Shown: in pieces, positions 1-9,012 of the stretch
Numbering within the stretch: the first letter of the stretch is position 1
Layout of the letters: each line of letters begins with the position of its first letter
Assembly: GCA_949297445.1 (NCBI GenBank)
Contig: CASFSS010000018.1
Span: 227,884 to 291,883, forward strand
Length of the DNA stretch: 64,000 nt
Origin: an uncultured bacterium
GTDB lineage: Bacteria; Bacillota_I; Bacilli_A; RFN20; CAG-826
Direction: 5' to 3'
Notes under the pieces: generated by a model
What the model saw: the letters and a program-made list of their open reading frames with translations, nothing else
Database searches by the model: none
Told to the model about the DNA's origin: nothing
Translations under genes and position numbers: made by a program

Positions 1-2
1 TA

Positions 3-557
3 GCTTATTTACATAACGAAACCAAAACCCTTGAACGTTCTGAAATAATTTATCAATTAAGAAAAGGAAAATATGATGTCTTAGTAGGTATTAATTTATT
101 GAGAGAGGGTCTTGATATTCCTGAGGTGTCTTTAATTGCTATTTTAGATGCCGATAAAGAAGGCTTCTTGCGTTCTACGCGCTCGTTAATTCAGGTAATA
201 GGGCGAGCGGCAAGAAACAAAAATGGTCAAGTTATTATGTATGCTGACAATATGACAAGTTCCATGCAAGAGGCGATTAATGAAACTAATCGACGAAGAG
301 CTATCCAAGAAAGGTACAACGCTAAAAATGGAATTGTACCGACAACCATCATTAAAGAAATTCGCCCGCCATTAAAGAACATCGAAGGTGTCGTGGAAGT
401 CGTCAGTAAAGTTAGTAAAAAATCTTCGCGCAGTGAAATTGATCGTGAAATTAAGCGCTTAGAGTCAGAAATGAAGCAAGCGGCTAAGGTTTTCGACTTC
501 GAAAGAGCCGCAGAAATTCGCGACATTGTCTTTGAACTAAAAGCGATGCGCGATTGA
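3..557 (+). CDS. uvrB: UvrABC system protein B, C-terminal part (5' end outside window)
   Basis: This is the 3' end of uvrB, the helicase-like damage-verification subunit of nucleotide excision repair. The reading frame is open from the window edge. It contains the hallmark UvrB helicase motifs: the [10 protein letters not shown] segment, [13 protein letters not shown] and the motif VI stretch QVIGRAARN. The C-terminal UVR domain, which contacts UvrC or UvrA, is visible in the last 35 residues ([12 protein letters not shown] through the FERAAEIRD segment). About 184 codons are present, so roughly the last quarter to third of a normal ~660-residue protein. It ends in TGA, showing that TGA is a stop here. 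No start can be assigned. Confidence 0.97.
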   Translation, partial: AYLHNETKTLERSEIIYQLRKGKYDVLVGINLLREGLDIPEVSLIAILDADKEGFLRSTRSLIQVIGRAARNKNGQVIMYADNMTSSMQEAINETNRRRAIQERYNAKNGIVPTTIIKEIRPPLKNIEGVVEVVSKVSKKSSRSEIDREIKRLESEMKQAAKVFDFERAAEIRDIVFELKAMRD

Positions 558-647
558 TTTAATAAAATGACAAAATAAAAATATTTTGCATATTTAATAA
601 AAGTGTGCAATTATATTAAAAGCAAGTTTTTGCAAGGGAGACACGCA

Positions 648-878
648 ATGTTACAATGGTATGACATTATATTCGTTATCGTAGCCCTGATAGTTATCAT
701 CTTATCTTTGCTTCAAGGTGGTAAATCAGAAGGGGCATCTGGAGCGATTACCGGTGGTGGTATGAATGTTTTTGTGAAAACCAAGGAGCGCGGTTCCGAG
801 AAAGTGATCTCTTGGCTAACATTCTCCTTTGCGATCTTGTTCATGTTCTTAGCTCTTCTTATTTCGTTACTTCAATAA
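648..878 (+). CDS. secG: Preprotein translocase subunit SecG
   Basis: A 76-residue protein with the SecG plan: an N-terminal membrane helix (about residues 4-22), a short loop with the conserved LLQGGKSEGASGAI-type segment and a GG-MN-F motif, then a second helix (about 53-74). SecG is the small accessory subunit of the SecYEG channel in the plasma membrane. The ATG at 648 is chosen because AAGGGAG at 634-640 lies 7 nt upstream; a longer frame opening at a GTG at 603 has no ribosome-binding site and adds residues foreign to the family. It sits alone between uvrB and folD. Confidence 0.93.
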   Translation: MLQWYDIIFVIVALIVIILSLLQGGKSEGASGAITGGGMNVFVKTKERGSEKVISWLTFSFAILFMFLALLISLLQ

Positions 879-902
879 TTAGAGTTAGTCGATCCTTCTT
901 TT

Positions 903-929
903 AAAAATCTCCTTTATGGAGTTTTTTTA
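903..929 (+). terminator. Weak Rho-independent terminator after secG
   Basis: A short CTCC/GGAG stem closes a TTTAT loop and is followed by a run of seven T. The flanking A-run and T-run could extend the pairing around one mismatch. The stem is short, so termination may be partial. Confidence 0.45.
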
Positions 930-1054
930 TTGAAAAATTAGACATGATTTTCTGTTCAAAAAAATAGTAAAATTGACAAATTTTTTATTTAACAAAATGT
1001 ATCATAGATATATCAAAGAGATAATTATATAATCTACTTATTAAGGAGATTTTT

Positions 1055-1852
1055 ATGACAGTAAAAGAGTATGTTCAAAGCGAAAAAAATCGTTTGGCTA
1101 ATCTCATTAAAGAGAAAAATCTTTCACCGACCTTAGTGATTATTCAAGTTAATGATGATCCAGCGAGCGCCTCTTATATTCGTGGCAAAATTAAGGATGC
1201 TGCCGAAATAGGCGCCAAGACGATTCACGACAAACTGCCTGAAGATATTTCGCAAGCAGAACTTATAAAGATAATCCAAAAATACAATGACGATTCATCA
1301 GTGCACGGCATCATCGTTCAAATGCCTTTGCCTAAGCAAATTAATGAGGAAGCGGTTAAACTAGCGGTTAATCCTAAAAAAGATGTTGATGGTTTCCATC
1401 CTTTATCTACCTTTTCACCTTGTACACCAAAAGGCATCATTAAATATTTGAAAGCTGAAAAAATAGACATCCAGTCCAAAAACGCAGTAATTATTGGCCG
1501 AAGCAACATTGTTGGTAAACCAATGGCTAAATTGTTATTAAAAGAAAATGCAAACACGACGATTTTGCATAGCAAAACAAAGCGAGAAGATATGGAATTT
1601 TATTTGGCGCACGCTGATATTGTAGTGGTGGCTGTTGGAAAACGATATTTCCTCGATCATTCGTTCAAATTAAAAGAAGATGCTGTTTTAATTGATGTTG
1701 GCATAAACCGTCATGACGGCGCGCTTTGTGGCGATATTGAGCCAGATCTTAATGTGCGATTACAAACACCTGTCCCAGGTGGGGTTGGTTTATTGACACG
1801 CATTTCTTTAATGGATAATTTATTGGAGGCAACAGTTGAAAATGAAATTTAA
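1055..1852 (+). CDS. folD: Bifunctional methylenetetrahydrofolate dehydrogenase / methenyltetrahydrofolate cyclohydrolase
   Basis: FolD interconverts 5,10-methylene-, methenyl- and 10-formyl-tetrahydrofolate in the cytosol. The 265-residue length is slightly short of the usual ~285. The catalytic Tyr and Lys lie in SYIRGK (Y41, K45). The family motifs VQMPLP, KDVDGF and GRSNIVGKP (dinucleotide loop) and the C-terminal PVPGGVG (about residue 239) are all present. AAGGAG at 1043-1048 sets the start. A TTGACA at 973-978 could be a -35, but no well-spaced -10 is obvious. The 3' end overlaps the ThyX-like gene, so the two are co-transcribed. Glycine/serine one-carbon supply would come from glyA, also in this window. 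Confidence 0.96.
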   Translation: MTVKEYVQSEKNRLANLIKEKNLSPTLVIIQVNDDPASASYIRGKIKDAAEIGAKTIHDKLPEDISQAELIKIIQKYNDDSSVHGIIVQMPLPKQINEEAVKLAVNPKKDVDGFHPLSTFSPCTPKGIIKYLKAEKIDIQSKNAVIIGRSNIVGKPMAKLLLKENANTTILHSKTKREDMEFYLAHADIVVVAVGKRYFLDHSFKLKEDAVLIDVGINRHDGALCGDIEPDLNVRLQTPVPGGVGLLTRISLMDNLLEATVENEI

Positions 1853-2429
1853 TATTAAAAACACACAAGTATATGGTCTTGACAAAGCTTTCAAAGCTTC
1901 TGGAAATCCGATGCGCACCATTATTGATAATGGTGAGGTTACCGAAAAAGATATTCAGCGCGCGATTGGTCTAGCTAAGACGCGCGGCGGCGAAGGACAT
2001 GACAATTTCTTAAAAGGAATTCTTGTTCAAATGGATGTGACGGCTCCTTTATTTTGGTGGAAACAAGCGCAGCGTTATCACTGGTTTGATTTTGTGTCTA
2101 GCCAGTCAACGATGCATTGCCTATTAAAATTTGATGTAGAAAGTCAATGCGTCGAAGAAACTAATAGAGACATTTTGGCTATTATGAAACATTTGATTGA
2201 TGTATATAACGCGATGAGCGATGATGATCCGACTAAGAAAAATAAATGGCGAGAATTGGTCGCCTCTCTTCCGTGCGGATTTTGTCTTGGCGCCACGATG
2301 ACTACAAATTACCAGCAATTAAAAACAATGTATTATCAACGCCGATATCATAAATTAATGGAATGGCACATCTTTACTGCCTGGTGTGAAGAATTACCTT
2401 ATTTTAAAGAACTATTGGGACTAGAATAG
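1842..2429 (+). CDS. Divergent ThyX-like (flavin-dependent thymidylate synthase superfamily) protein
   Basis: A 195-residue soluble protein. Its blocks line up with ThyX: a GHDNF then VTAPLF region matches the ThyX GHETPFEH...VKAPIF region; QRYHWFDFVSSQSTMH stands where ThyX has the flavin/dUMP signature RHRxxSxNExSxR; and TTNYQQLK followed by an R/H...EW segment matches the C-terminal dUMP-binding stretch. The signature is heavily altered, so thymidylate synthase activity cannot be assumed. Similar proteins are usually labelled hypothetical. The gene overlaps folD by 11 nt, and FolD makes the methylene-tetrahydrofolate that ThyX enzymes consume. GGAGG at 1825-1829 is 12 nt from this ATG; a TTG at 1836 is the alternative start. 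Confidence 0.6.
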   Translation: MKFNIKNTQVYGLDKAFKASGNPMRTIIDNGEVTEKDIQRAIGLAKTRGGEGHDNFLKGILVQMDVTAPLFWWKQAQRYHWFDFVSSQSTMHCLLKFDVESQCVEETNRDILAIMKHLIDVYNAMSDDDPTKKNKWRELVASLPCGFCLGATMTTNYQQLKTMYYQRRYHKLMEWHIFTAWCEELPYFKELLGLE

Positions 2430-2463
2430 CCTAGAATTGCGGAGTTTTTTACCTCTTTAAAAT

Positions 2464-2516
2464 AAAAACCGGTCAATTTGGTAACCTTTTAAAAGGTGCA
2501 ATTGCCGGTTTTTTAT
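2464..2516. terminator. Bidirectional Rho-independent terminator
   Basis: A long imperfect inverted repeat pairs AAAACCGG-CAATT with AATTG-CCGGTTTT, with an inner ACCTTTT/AAAAGGT hairpin. T-runs follow on both strands. It lies between the converging ThyX-like gene and the minus-strand membrane protein and should serve both. Confidence 0.8.
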
Positions 2517-2522
2517 ATTTAA

Positions 2523-3143
2523 TCAATCGCGTTTTGTTACCGAAGTAGATTTTATGTTGCTGCCCTTCATTAATTTCTTACCCTTGGCAAGTTTGATTGA
2601 AGTTAGAACAACTAGGCCAACACCCATTAATGCTAAAAAGACACCGACACAAATTAAGATGATGCTCGTGTCACCATTTGTGCCCCAAGTGATAGCCGCA
2701 GTGATACCTAAAGCAATTAGGACAGCTGCTAGGATAAACTCTAAGACAATTAAGAAAATGTCACGATCTGGTCTTTGCAATTTTAAAATGCCATCTGGTA
2801 TGAGACTGACGCCAGCTGTTAACAATAGAATTGTTACAATTTCAGCAAACATATCAATTATGCCGGAATTTAAAATACAAACATAAATTCCAATCGTTAT
2901 CTCGAGCACTCCAATTAAAAGCAATGCCACACTGCTTGTAAAATGACTGGTGTAATATAAACCAAGTCGGAATAGACCGTCTAAGATAATTAAAACAGCA
3001 ATTAAAACAGCGACGAATGTTTTGTAGTTGGCGTTGCTGGCGTAAACTGCTGTTAAAATGCCAACAACAATCAAAATAGCGGCCTCTAAATATTGCCAAA
3101 CAGTCCATAAAGTTAAGAGAGTTTTTTGTTTATTTGTAGCCAT
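2523..3143 (-). CDS. DUF308/HdeD-like multi-pass membrane protein
   Basis: A 206-residue integral membrane protein with about six hydrophobic helices arranged as three similar hairpins, each ending in a short loop with a charged residue (for example the LDGLFRLG segment). This pattern is typical of the DUF308/HdeD family of short membrane repeats. The last ~30 residues are basic and cytosolic. In enteric bacteria HdeD is linked to acid resistance, but the role in Gram-positives is unknown. AAGGAG lies 6 nt before the ATG. It is monocistronic, and its 3' end meets a bidirectional terminator. Confidence 0.65.
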   Translation of the reverse strand: MATNKQKTLLTLWTVWQYLEAAILIVVGILTAVYASNANYKTFVAVLIAVLIILDGLFRLGLYYTSHFTSSVALLLIGVLEITIGIYVCILNSGIIDMFAEIVTILLLTAGVSLIPDGILKLQRPDRDIFLIVLEFILAAVLIALGITAAITWGTNGDTSIILICVGVFLALMGVGLVVLTSIKLAKGKKLMKGSNIKSTSVTKRD

Positions 3144-3221
3144 ATTTTTCTCCTTTTCTTTTTATATGATAGACTTTTGAAAACAAAAAGACAAAAAGAA
3201 ACTCTTTAAATAATAAGATTA

Positions 3222-3250
3222 TTGGTTTTTATTCACGATATTTTTATAAT
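3222..3250 (+). promoter_or_regulatory. Sigma-A-type promoter of the aminopeptidase gene
   Basis: TTGGTT at 3222-3227, a 17-bp spacer, then a perfect TATAAT at 3245-3250. It lies 25 bp before the ATG of the M29 aminopeptidase. Confidence 0.6.
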
Positions 3251-3275
3251 TAAGTAGTTTGAAGGATTTATATTT

Positions 3276-4502
3276 ATGAAAAAAACATGGTTAAAAAAAT
3301 ATGCAGAAGCGATTGTAAAAGTAGGCGCTAATGTCCAAAGAGGTCAAGATGTCATTATTGATGTTGCTACCGACCAAGCAGAATTCGCTACTATTGTAGC
3401 CGACTATGCCTATAAGGCTGGAGCGCGATATGTTCGCATTAATTTTTCTTATGAACCATTTTCTATTTTGCGAATCAATAAAGAATGCATTGATTCTCTG
3501 TCTGAATTAAAACCATTTGATAAAAGCATGTTCGAATACATGGTTGAACGTTTGCCAGTTCGCATTTTCTTAATAAGCGAAAATCCAGATGGAGCAAAAA
3601 ATTTAAATCATGCAAAAAGTGCCCAAGTTGCGCAACGCCGTTTCCCGTTGATTAAAAGCTATCGCGAAGCTTTAGAAAATAAATACCAGTGGACAATCGC
3701 TGGTATTCCCTCAAAAGAATGGGCCAAAAAAGTTTTTCCAAATCTATCTTCCCATCAAGCACAGGAAAAATTGTTTGAAGCCATTTTAAAAGTTGCTCGT
3801 ATCGATGATAACCCGATAGAAACTTGGCGCATTCATAACAAAAATTTAAAAGCTCATATGGACTATTTAAACTCTTTAAAACTCGACTATCTTCATTATC
3901 GTTCTTCTAATGGTACCGACTTTAAGGTATGGCTTAACGAAAATGTCATTTGGCTTGCCGGAGGAGAAAAAACCAGCGGATCGGATATTTTTTATAACCC
4001 GAATATGCCAACGGAAGAGGTTTTTACTTCGCCGATTGCCGGTAAGGCTGAAGGAATAGTTCACGCAAGCAAGCCTCTTTCTTATAATGGTCAATTAATT
4101 GAAGATTTTTATTTTGTCTTTAAAGAAGGGAAAGTGGTGGAAGCGCACGCCGCCAAAAATGAGCCGTTGCTTAAACAAATGATTTCGATGGACAAAGGTG
4201 CTTCTATGTTAGGAGAAGTTGCCTTAGTGCCTTTTGAATCACCAGTCAATCAATCGGGCATTTTATTTTATAATACGCTTTATGATGAAAATGCCGCATG
4301 CCATTTAGCGTTAGGTATTGGGTTTACTAACTTATATAAAGACTATGAAAAATACAGCAAGGAAGAATTAACTAAATTAGGTATTAATGATTCAATGATT
4401 CATGTCGATTTTATGATTGGAACAGCCGATTTATTAATCGAAGGCCACACAAAAGATGGCCAAATTATCCCAATTTTTAAAAACGGAACTTGGGCTAATT
4501 AA
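3276..4502 (+). CDS. M29 family aminopeptidase (AmpS / aminopeptidase T type)
   Basis: A 408-residue cytosolic metallo-aminopeptidase that removes N-terminal residues from peptides, using two metal ions. Family signatures are visible in the C-terminal half: EVFTSPI, MLGEVALVPFESP, FYNTLYDENAACHLALG (a glutamate and a histidine in the metal site) and the HVDFMIGTADLLIEG segment that closes the active site. Length and order match M29 enzymes. The start is supported by GAAGGA at 3261-3266 and a TATAAT promoter just upstream. It is monocistronic and converges with glnA, 5 bp away, with no clear terminator between them. Confidence 0.93.
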   Translation: MKKTWLKKYAEAIVKVGANVQRGQDVIIDVATDQAEFATIVADYAYKAGARYVRINFSYEPFSILRINKECIDSLSELKPFDKSMFEYMVERLPVRIFLISENPDGAKNLNHAKSAQVAQRRFPLIKSYREALENKYQWTIAGIPSKEWAKKVFPNLSSHQAQEKLFEAILKVARIDDNPIETWRIHNKNLKAHMDYLNSLKLDYLHYRSSNGTDFKVWLNENVIWLAGGEKTSGSDIFYNPNMPTEEVFTSPIAGKAEGIVHASKPLSYNGQLIEDFYFVFKEGKVVEAHAAKNEPLLKQMISMDKGASMLGEVALVPFESPVNQSGILFYNTLYDENAACHLALGIGFTNLYKDYEKYSKEELTKLGINDSMIHVDFMIGTADLLIEGHTKDGQIIPIFKNGTWAN

Positions 4503-4507
4503 TAAAA

Positions 4508-5845
4508 TTAAAGATATTTTTGTACTTCCCAATCAGTAACGATTTTTCGATACTCTTCCCACTCTAATGTTTTTGCATGGATATATTTATCGTAGGTGTG
4601 ATCGCCCAATGTCTCTTTAATTAAAGGATCATTTCGCATTTCTTTGATTGCGTCTTTTAGATTTTCTGGTAAATTAGCAATTCCTTTGGCTTCTCTTTGC
4701 TCGCGAGTTAGCGTAAAAACATTATCGTAGACCGGCGGGACAAGATTATTTTCATCAATGTTAACTATTCCATCAATCCCGGCTTGGATGATAGCGGCTA
4801 GCGCTAAATAAGGATTGGCCATTGGATCGACATTTCGTAGTTCAATTCTCGTCGATTCACCGCGAACTGATGGGATGCGAATCATCGCCGAACGGTTAGC
4901 ATCGGACCAACAAGCAAAACAAGGCGCTTCATAACCGATAACTAAGCGCTTATAGGAATTTACGACTGGATTTGTTAAACCGCATAGCGAACGCGAATGT
5001 TTTAAAATTCCAGAGATAAATTTACGACAGATAAGAGAAAGTTTTAATAAACCATTTTCATCATAAAAAATGTTGTGGCCACTTTCATCAGAAAAAGAGC
5101 AGTTAGCGTGCATGCCACTTCCAGCAATACCGGCAATTGGTTTAGGCATAAATGAAGCGTGATAACCATGTTTTCTAGAAACCATTTTTACCACTTGTTT
5201 AAAAGTTTGAAGGTTGTCGCACGCCGTCAAAACATCGCTATATTTAAAATTAATTTCATGTTGACCAACGCCAACTTCGTGATGGGCGGTTTGAACGACG
5301 AAACCTAATTTTTCTAATTCTAGCGAAATGTCGCGCCGAATCGAATTAGAACCATCCAATGGTGACAGATCAAAATAGCTGCCTTTGTCGGTTGGCTTTA
5401 AAATCGGTTGATCATTTTCATCTAATTTAAAAACAAAAAATTCAGGTTCAAAACCGACATTCATTTTTGCTATGCCCAAATCGTTCATTTTCTTTATCGC
5501 CCGCTTTAAGATATAACGAGGATCGCCAGGGAATGGCTTACCATAAGTGGTGTAGACATCGCACACTAGACGTGCAACCTTTCCGTATGTGCTATCTTCA
5601 AAATCTAGTACTAACCATGAATCTAGGTCAGGTTTTAAATACATGTCTGCTTCCTTGATGCGGACGAAACCTTCGATGGACGAACCATCAAACATTATTT
5701 CACCCTTTAATGCATCATCGAGCTTTTTGACAGGTATTTCGACCGCCTTTAATACGCCGAGCATATCGGTAAATTGTAATCTTACATAATGAACACCTTT
5801 AATTTTCGCGTCATTTAGAATATATGATTTAGAATATTTCGCCAT
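4508..5845 (-). CDS. glnA: Glutamine synthetase, type I-alpha
   Basis: Makes glutamine from glutamate, ammonia and ATP as a cytosolic dodecamer. The 445-residue protein has all GS-I motifs: MFDGSSIEGF (about 51-60), the metal-site block NVGFEPEFFVF, HHEVGVGQHEINF, GIAGSGMHANCSFS (ATP loop) and ANRSAMIRIP. The region where type I-beta enzymes carry the adenylylated Tyr is of the alpha type, so control by GlnR-like proteins and feedback, not adenylylation, is expected. AAGGAG is 6 nt before the ATG. The 157-bp upstream gap has inverted repeats (TTGGA/TCCAA at 5882-5904) but no clear GlnR/TnrA box. Confidence 0.97.
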   Translation of the reverse strand: MAKYSKSYILNDAKIKGVHYVRLQFTDMLGVLKAVEIPVKKLDDALKGEIMFDGSSIEGFVRIKEADMYLKPDLDSWLVLDFEDSTYGKVARLVCDVYTTYGKPFPGDPRYILKRAIKKMNDLGIAKMNVGFEPEFFVFKLDENDQPILKPTDKGSYFDLSPLDGSNSIRRDISLELEKLGFVVQTAHHEVGVGQHEINFKYSDVLTACDNLQTFKQVVKMVSRKHGYHASFMPKPIAGIAGSGMHANCSFSDESGHNIFYDENGLLKLSLICRKFISGILKHSRSLCGLTNPVVNSYKRLVIGYEAPCFACWSDANRSAMIRIPSVRGESTRIELRNVDPMANPYLALAAIIQAGIDGIVNIDENNLVPPVYDNVFTLTREQREAKGIANLPENLKDAIKEMRNDPLIKETLGDHTYDKYIHAKTLEWEEYRKIVTDWEVQKYL

Positions 5846-6002
5846 AAATATCTCCTTATGTATACACTAGTATGCTCTTTTTTGGAGTCAGATTGAACAT
5901 CCAATTACTTAAATTAATTAAAGTCTCGAATTTATCGAAGAAAAAAATAATAAAATTTGGAGTAAAAATAGTCATTGAACTCCGAAAATAATGTTACACT
6001 AT

Positions 6003-6326
6003 TTAAAAATCCGTGTCGTTTACTACAATATCGATTATTTCTTTTAACGGTATTTGACCTTTTTCAAAATAGATTGTTCGACTGTTTAAATCAATTTTTT
6101 TAATCTTACCTTTGATGTTATAAAGATAGCCATCGTAATAAAATGTTACAAGCAATTCCTCGCCTTTATAATTTGTAAGAATATTGTTAATTTTTTCCGC
6201 TCTCTCGTTACTAATTTGTGGTTTTGCTATCTTGTTTCGCCGATAGTGCATTTTTTCTAATGCCTCTGCCTGTTCCACTAAACTCGCAAACGGCAACCAT
6301 TTTTTCATTCCCCGGTCATCGCTCAT
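6003..6326 (-). CDS. YolD-like protein
   Basis: A 107-residue protein of the YolD family, recognised by the N-terminal DRG-KKW-PF segment and the C-terminal KGKIKKID...IPLKEIIDI strand-rich part. In Bacillus and relatives, YolD-like genes almost always accompany a UvrX/DinB-type Y-family polymerase and are often damage-inducible; the molecular role is not settled. Here the ATG overlaps the polymerase stop by 4 nt (ATGA), so the two are translationally coupled, with the polymerase first. Confidence 0.88.
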   Translation of the reverse strand: MSDDRGMKKWLPFASLVEQAEALEKMHYRRNKIAKPQISNERAEKINNILTNYKGEELLVTFYYDGYLYNIKGKIKKIDLNSRTIYFEKGQIPLKEIIDIVVNDTDF

Positions 6327-7603
6327 TTATGATGCCCTCCAATTTGTTCGTGTCTTTCTTTGGCAGTGCTTTCTTTTAAAAGCGACGAACCGCGTAAGAT
6401 TATATTTTTTCCATATTTTTGCTTTAACATATCAATTGTTTTAATCAATTGTTCGCGGTCTTTTTTCTTTGTCAACTCATCAAAGATGGACATTTGCTTT
6501 ATTTCGTCGCTTTTTATGGCGGCTGCTCCTAGATGTACCCTTCGGATATCCTTGTTTGTGACATATTTGTCAAATAGTTTTATTAGTTCATTGAGTATTT
6601 CTTGACTATCGTTGGTTGGGATATCCACGCTGAGACGATGGTGGAAACCGCCTTCATTATTTGCATAACCAACACTCAATGAAAAAGTTTTGGCCAATAG
6701 GTGATGCTCGCGAAGGCGATAACACAAATCGTCGGCCATCTCTTTTATGATTAGTTTAGTTTCTTCCCTTGAATAATTTCTTGGTAAAACTTGTCCTACG
6801 GTAAACGAGGTGTCTTTCGAAGTGTATTTATTTCTAATATCGCTATCATCAATTCCGTTAGCGAGGTCGTGCAGTTGACCGCCGATAATGCCAAATTTCT
6901 GCACCAATAATTCTCGCGGAGTTTTTGCTAGTTGTTCGACTGTTTCGATGCCAATTTTATTTAATTTAGTCTCGTAACCGTGCGAAATGCCCCAGACTTT
7001 CGATAAGGGTTTAATTGGCCACAATTTAGTTTCAATATCTTTTTTGTCCCATTCAGATATATAAGGCGGTTTATTCTTGGCGTCTAAATCCAGTGCCGCC
7101 TTTGCTAAAAACATATTATAAGAAATGCCAGCGGTGGTTATTAATTTTGTTTTTTGTAAAATATCTTTTTGAATTTTCTTTACCAATGCATAAGGCGTCA
7201 AATTATATAAATCTAAATATGGTCCTAAATTAATAAAAACTTCGTCGATAGAATAGACATGAATATCGTCTTCACCGACATAATTTAAGATTATTGAGAT
7301 AACTTCGCACGATCTTTCGATATAGCGTGACATGCGCGGTTTGGCGTATATCATGCCAGGAATGTCCGGCAAATCCCGCTTTCTTAACCGGCTAGGAACG
7401 CCTAATGCTTTTAAAAAAGGAGAAACGCTCAAAACGATTGTGCCTTCGCCCCTTTCAATATCGGTGACCACTAGCGGGGTAGTCATCGGATTTAAATTAC
7501 GATCAACACATTCGACAAAAGCATAAAAAGCTTTTAAATCAATGACGGCGATACTCCTTTTTTTGTCCATAAGAAAATTATAACTTTTTTCTTTGTGGTT
7601 CAC
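6323..7603 (-). CDS. Y-family translesion DNA polymerase (UvrX/UmuC/DinB type)
   Basis: An error-prone lesion-bypass polymerase of 426 residues. The first catalytic aspartate is in IDLKAFYAFVE (D22) and the paired acidic residues are in VYSIDEVF (D120, E121). The fingers/palm region with RMSRYIERS and the helix-hairpin-helix segment KIGIETVEQLAKTP precede a little-finger domain. A UvrX/UmuC-like member is likelier than classical DinB because it pairs with YolD. The chosen start is GTG with GGAAAG upstream; an internal ATG at 7571 (MDKKRS) lacks a binding site. No LexA box was recognised upstream. Confidence 0.92.
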   Translation of the reverse strand: MNHKEKSYNFLMDKKRSIAVIDLKAFYAFVECVDRNLNPMTTPLVVTDIERGEGTIVLSVSPFLKALGVPSRLRKRDLPDIPGMIYAKPRMSRYIERSCEVISIILNYVGEDDIHVYSIDEVFINLGPYLDLYNLTPYALVKKIQKDILQKTKLITTAGISYNMFLAKAALDLDAKNKPPYISEWDKKDIETKLWPIKPLSKVWGISHGYETKLNKIGIETVEQLAKTPRELLVQKFGIIGGQLHDLANGIDDSDIRNKYTSKDTSFTVGQVLPRNYSREETKLIIKEMADDLCYRLREHHLLAKTFSLSVGYANNEGGFHHRLSVDIPTNDSQEILNELIKLFDKYVTNKDIRRVHLGAAAIKSDEIKQMSIFDELTKKKDREQLIKTIDMLKQKYGKNIILRGSSLLKESTAKERHEQIGGHHK

Positions 7604-7659
7604 GGCTACTTTCCAAATAATTTTTTATTTATGAAGAATATTAAAAATCTTCTCGTGCG

Positions 7660-7668
7660 TGCTATAAT
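7660..7668 (+). promoter_or_regulatory. Extended -10 promoter of rmuC
   Basis: TGCTATAAT, a perfect extended -10 element, lies 26 bp before the rmuC ATG. No good -35 is seen, which is usual for extended -10 promoters. Confidence 0.6.
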
Positions 7669-7694
7669 ATATTACATAAAATTTTGGTGAGTTT

Positions 7695-9008
7695 ATGGAT
7701 ACACTTTATATCTTAGACGCTGTTATTATTGCCATTAGCCTAGTTGCTATCATCATTTGCTTGGTGCTTTTTAAACGTGTGAAAGATTTAGAAAAAAACA
7801 ATAAAACTGATCCTGAAACCATCAAAGAACTCGAAGAGCTAAAATTCTTATTTAAAGAAACACAAAGTACAACAAAACTAGAAATTGGACGCGATATATC
7901 TAATAGTTTGAACAAACAATTTTTAGATTTAACAACTAAAGTCAGTGAAACTAGCACCCAGCAAAACGAAGTGACCAATCGCAAATTTCTTGATTTTCAA
8001 GCCAAAATGAATGAGGCGATGCAAAAAAATAACGAAACAATCAATAAAAGCTTTAACGAATTAAATGAGCGAGTTACCAAATCACTCCTCGATATTAATA
8101 AACAAGTTAACGAAAAGCTTAGCGATGGTTTTAAAGATACAAATAAAACTGTCACCAATGTCATTGAAAGGTTAAGCAAAATTGATGCTGCTCAAAAAAA
8201 TATAGAGAGTTTATCGACCGATGTTGTTTCTTTGAAAAATATTTTAGAAAACAATCAAGCAAGAGGCAGATATGGCGAAATACAGTTAAAGACAATTCTT
8301 CATACAATATTTGAAGGTATCAATAATGCTTACGCTGAACAATACACTTTAAAAGAAGCGACTGCCAAAAGTGAATCGGTAAGAGCGGATGCGGTGGTGT
8401 TTTTACCGCCTCCATATCATTTAATTTGTATTGATTCTAAATTTCCCTTTCAAGATTATCAAATTTTGCTAGATAAAAAAGAAGAAGACCCAACCTATCA
8501 AGTTGCTTTAAAGAATTTTAAGGCTAATGTAAAGAAACATATCAACGATATTTCTTCTAAATATATTATTCGCGACAAGACGGCGGATTTCGCTTTTATG
8601 TTTGTTCCTAGCGATGGTATTTTTACATATATTCATTCACATAGTTACGATTCGGTGGAGTACGCCCAAAATAAGCGCGTCATTATTTGCTCACCCGCTA
8701 CGCTACAAGCGATGTTATCTACCATATCGATGCTAAATATCAATTATCAACGGAGCGAAAATTTAAAAGTAATCGATGAAGAACTAAAGAAATTATCGAA
8801 AGAATTTGGCATTTGGGGCGAAAAATGGAATAAATTTTCAACTAATTTGCGAAAAGCCAATGACGCGCGTGAAGATTTAGATAAGCGCGTAAATAAAATC
8901 ACCACTCGCTTTGATGCAATTAATAAAAGCAATGTTGTTAAATCTATTGAAGAAGATGAAAACAACAAGGATGAAGATGTCTTAGATCTTCTAGATGGGA
9001 TGGAGTAG
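7695..9008 (+). CDS. rmuC: RmuC family protein
   Basis: RmuC proteins are nuclease-fold proteins that limit inversions and rearrangements between repeats. This 437-residue copy has the family plan: an N-terminal membrane helix (about 6-27), a long coiled coil (about 30-185, rich in N, K, E, T), then the core with RGRYGEIQLKTIL, RADAVVFLPP, CIDSKFPF and FVPSDGIFTYIH. The acidic C-terminus is low complexity. A GGTGAG site lies 4-5 nt before the ATG. The next gene starts 5 nt after the stop, suggesting an operon. Confidence 0.93.
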   Translation: MDTLYILDAVIIAISLVAIIICLVLFKRVKDLEKNNKTDPETIKELEELKFLFKETQSTTKLEIGRDISNSLNKQFLDLTTKVSETSTQQNEVTNRKFLDFQAKMNEAMQKNNETINKSFNELNERVTKSLLDINKQVNEKLSDGFKDTNKTVTNVIERLSKIDAAQKNIESLSTDVVSLKNILENNQARGRYGEIQLKTILHTIFEGINNAYAEQYTLKEATAKSESVRADAVVFLPPPYHLICIDSKFPFQDYQILLDKKEEDPTYQVALKNFKANVKKHINDISSKYIIRDKTADFAFMFVPSDGIFTYIHSHSYDSVEYAQNKRVIICSPATLQAMLSTISMLNINYQRSENLKVIDEELKKLSKEFGIWGEKWNKFSTNLRKANDAREDLDKRVNKITTRFDAINKSNVVKSIEEDENNKDEDVLDLLDGME

Positions 9009-9012
9009 TACC

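Noticed and set aside
603-647. GTG-initiated N-terminal extension of SecG
   Set aside because: No ribosome-binding site and non-SecG residues; the ATG at 648 has AAGGGAG 7 nt upstream.
973-1054. Riboswitch or full promoter upstream of folD
   Set aside because: TTGACA is present but no -10 at a normal distance, and the leader is too short and unstructured for a folate riboswitch.
5846-6002. GlnR/TnrA operator or terminator upstream of glnA
   Set aside because: Inverted repeats exist (TTGGA/TCCAA at 5882-5904; GGAGT/ACTCC near 5956-5983), but none fits TGTNA-N7-TNACA, and the second has a long loop and a displaced T-run.
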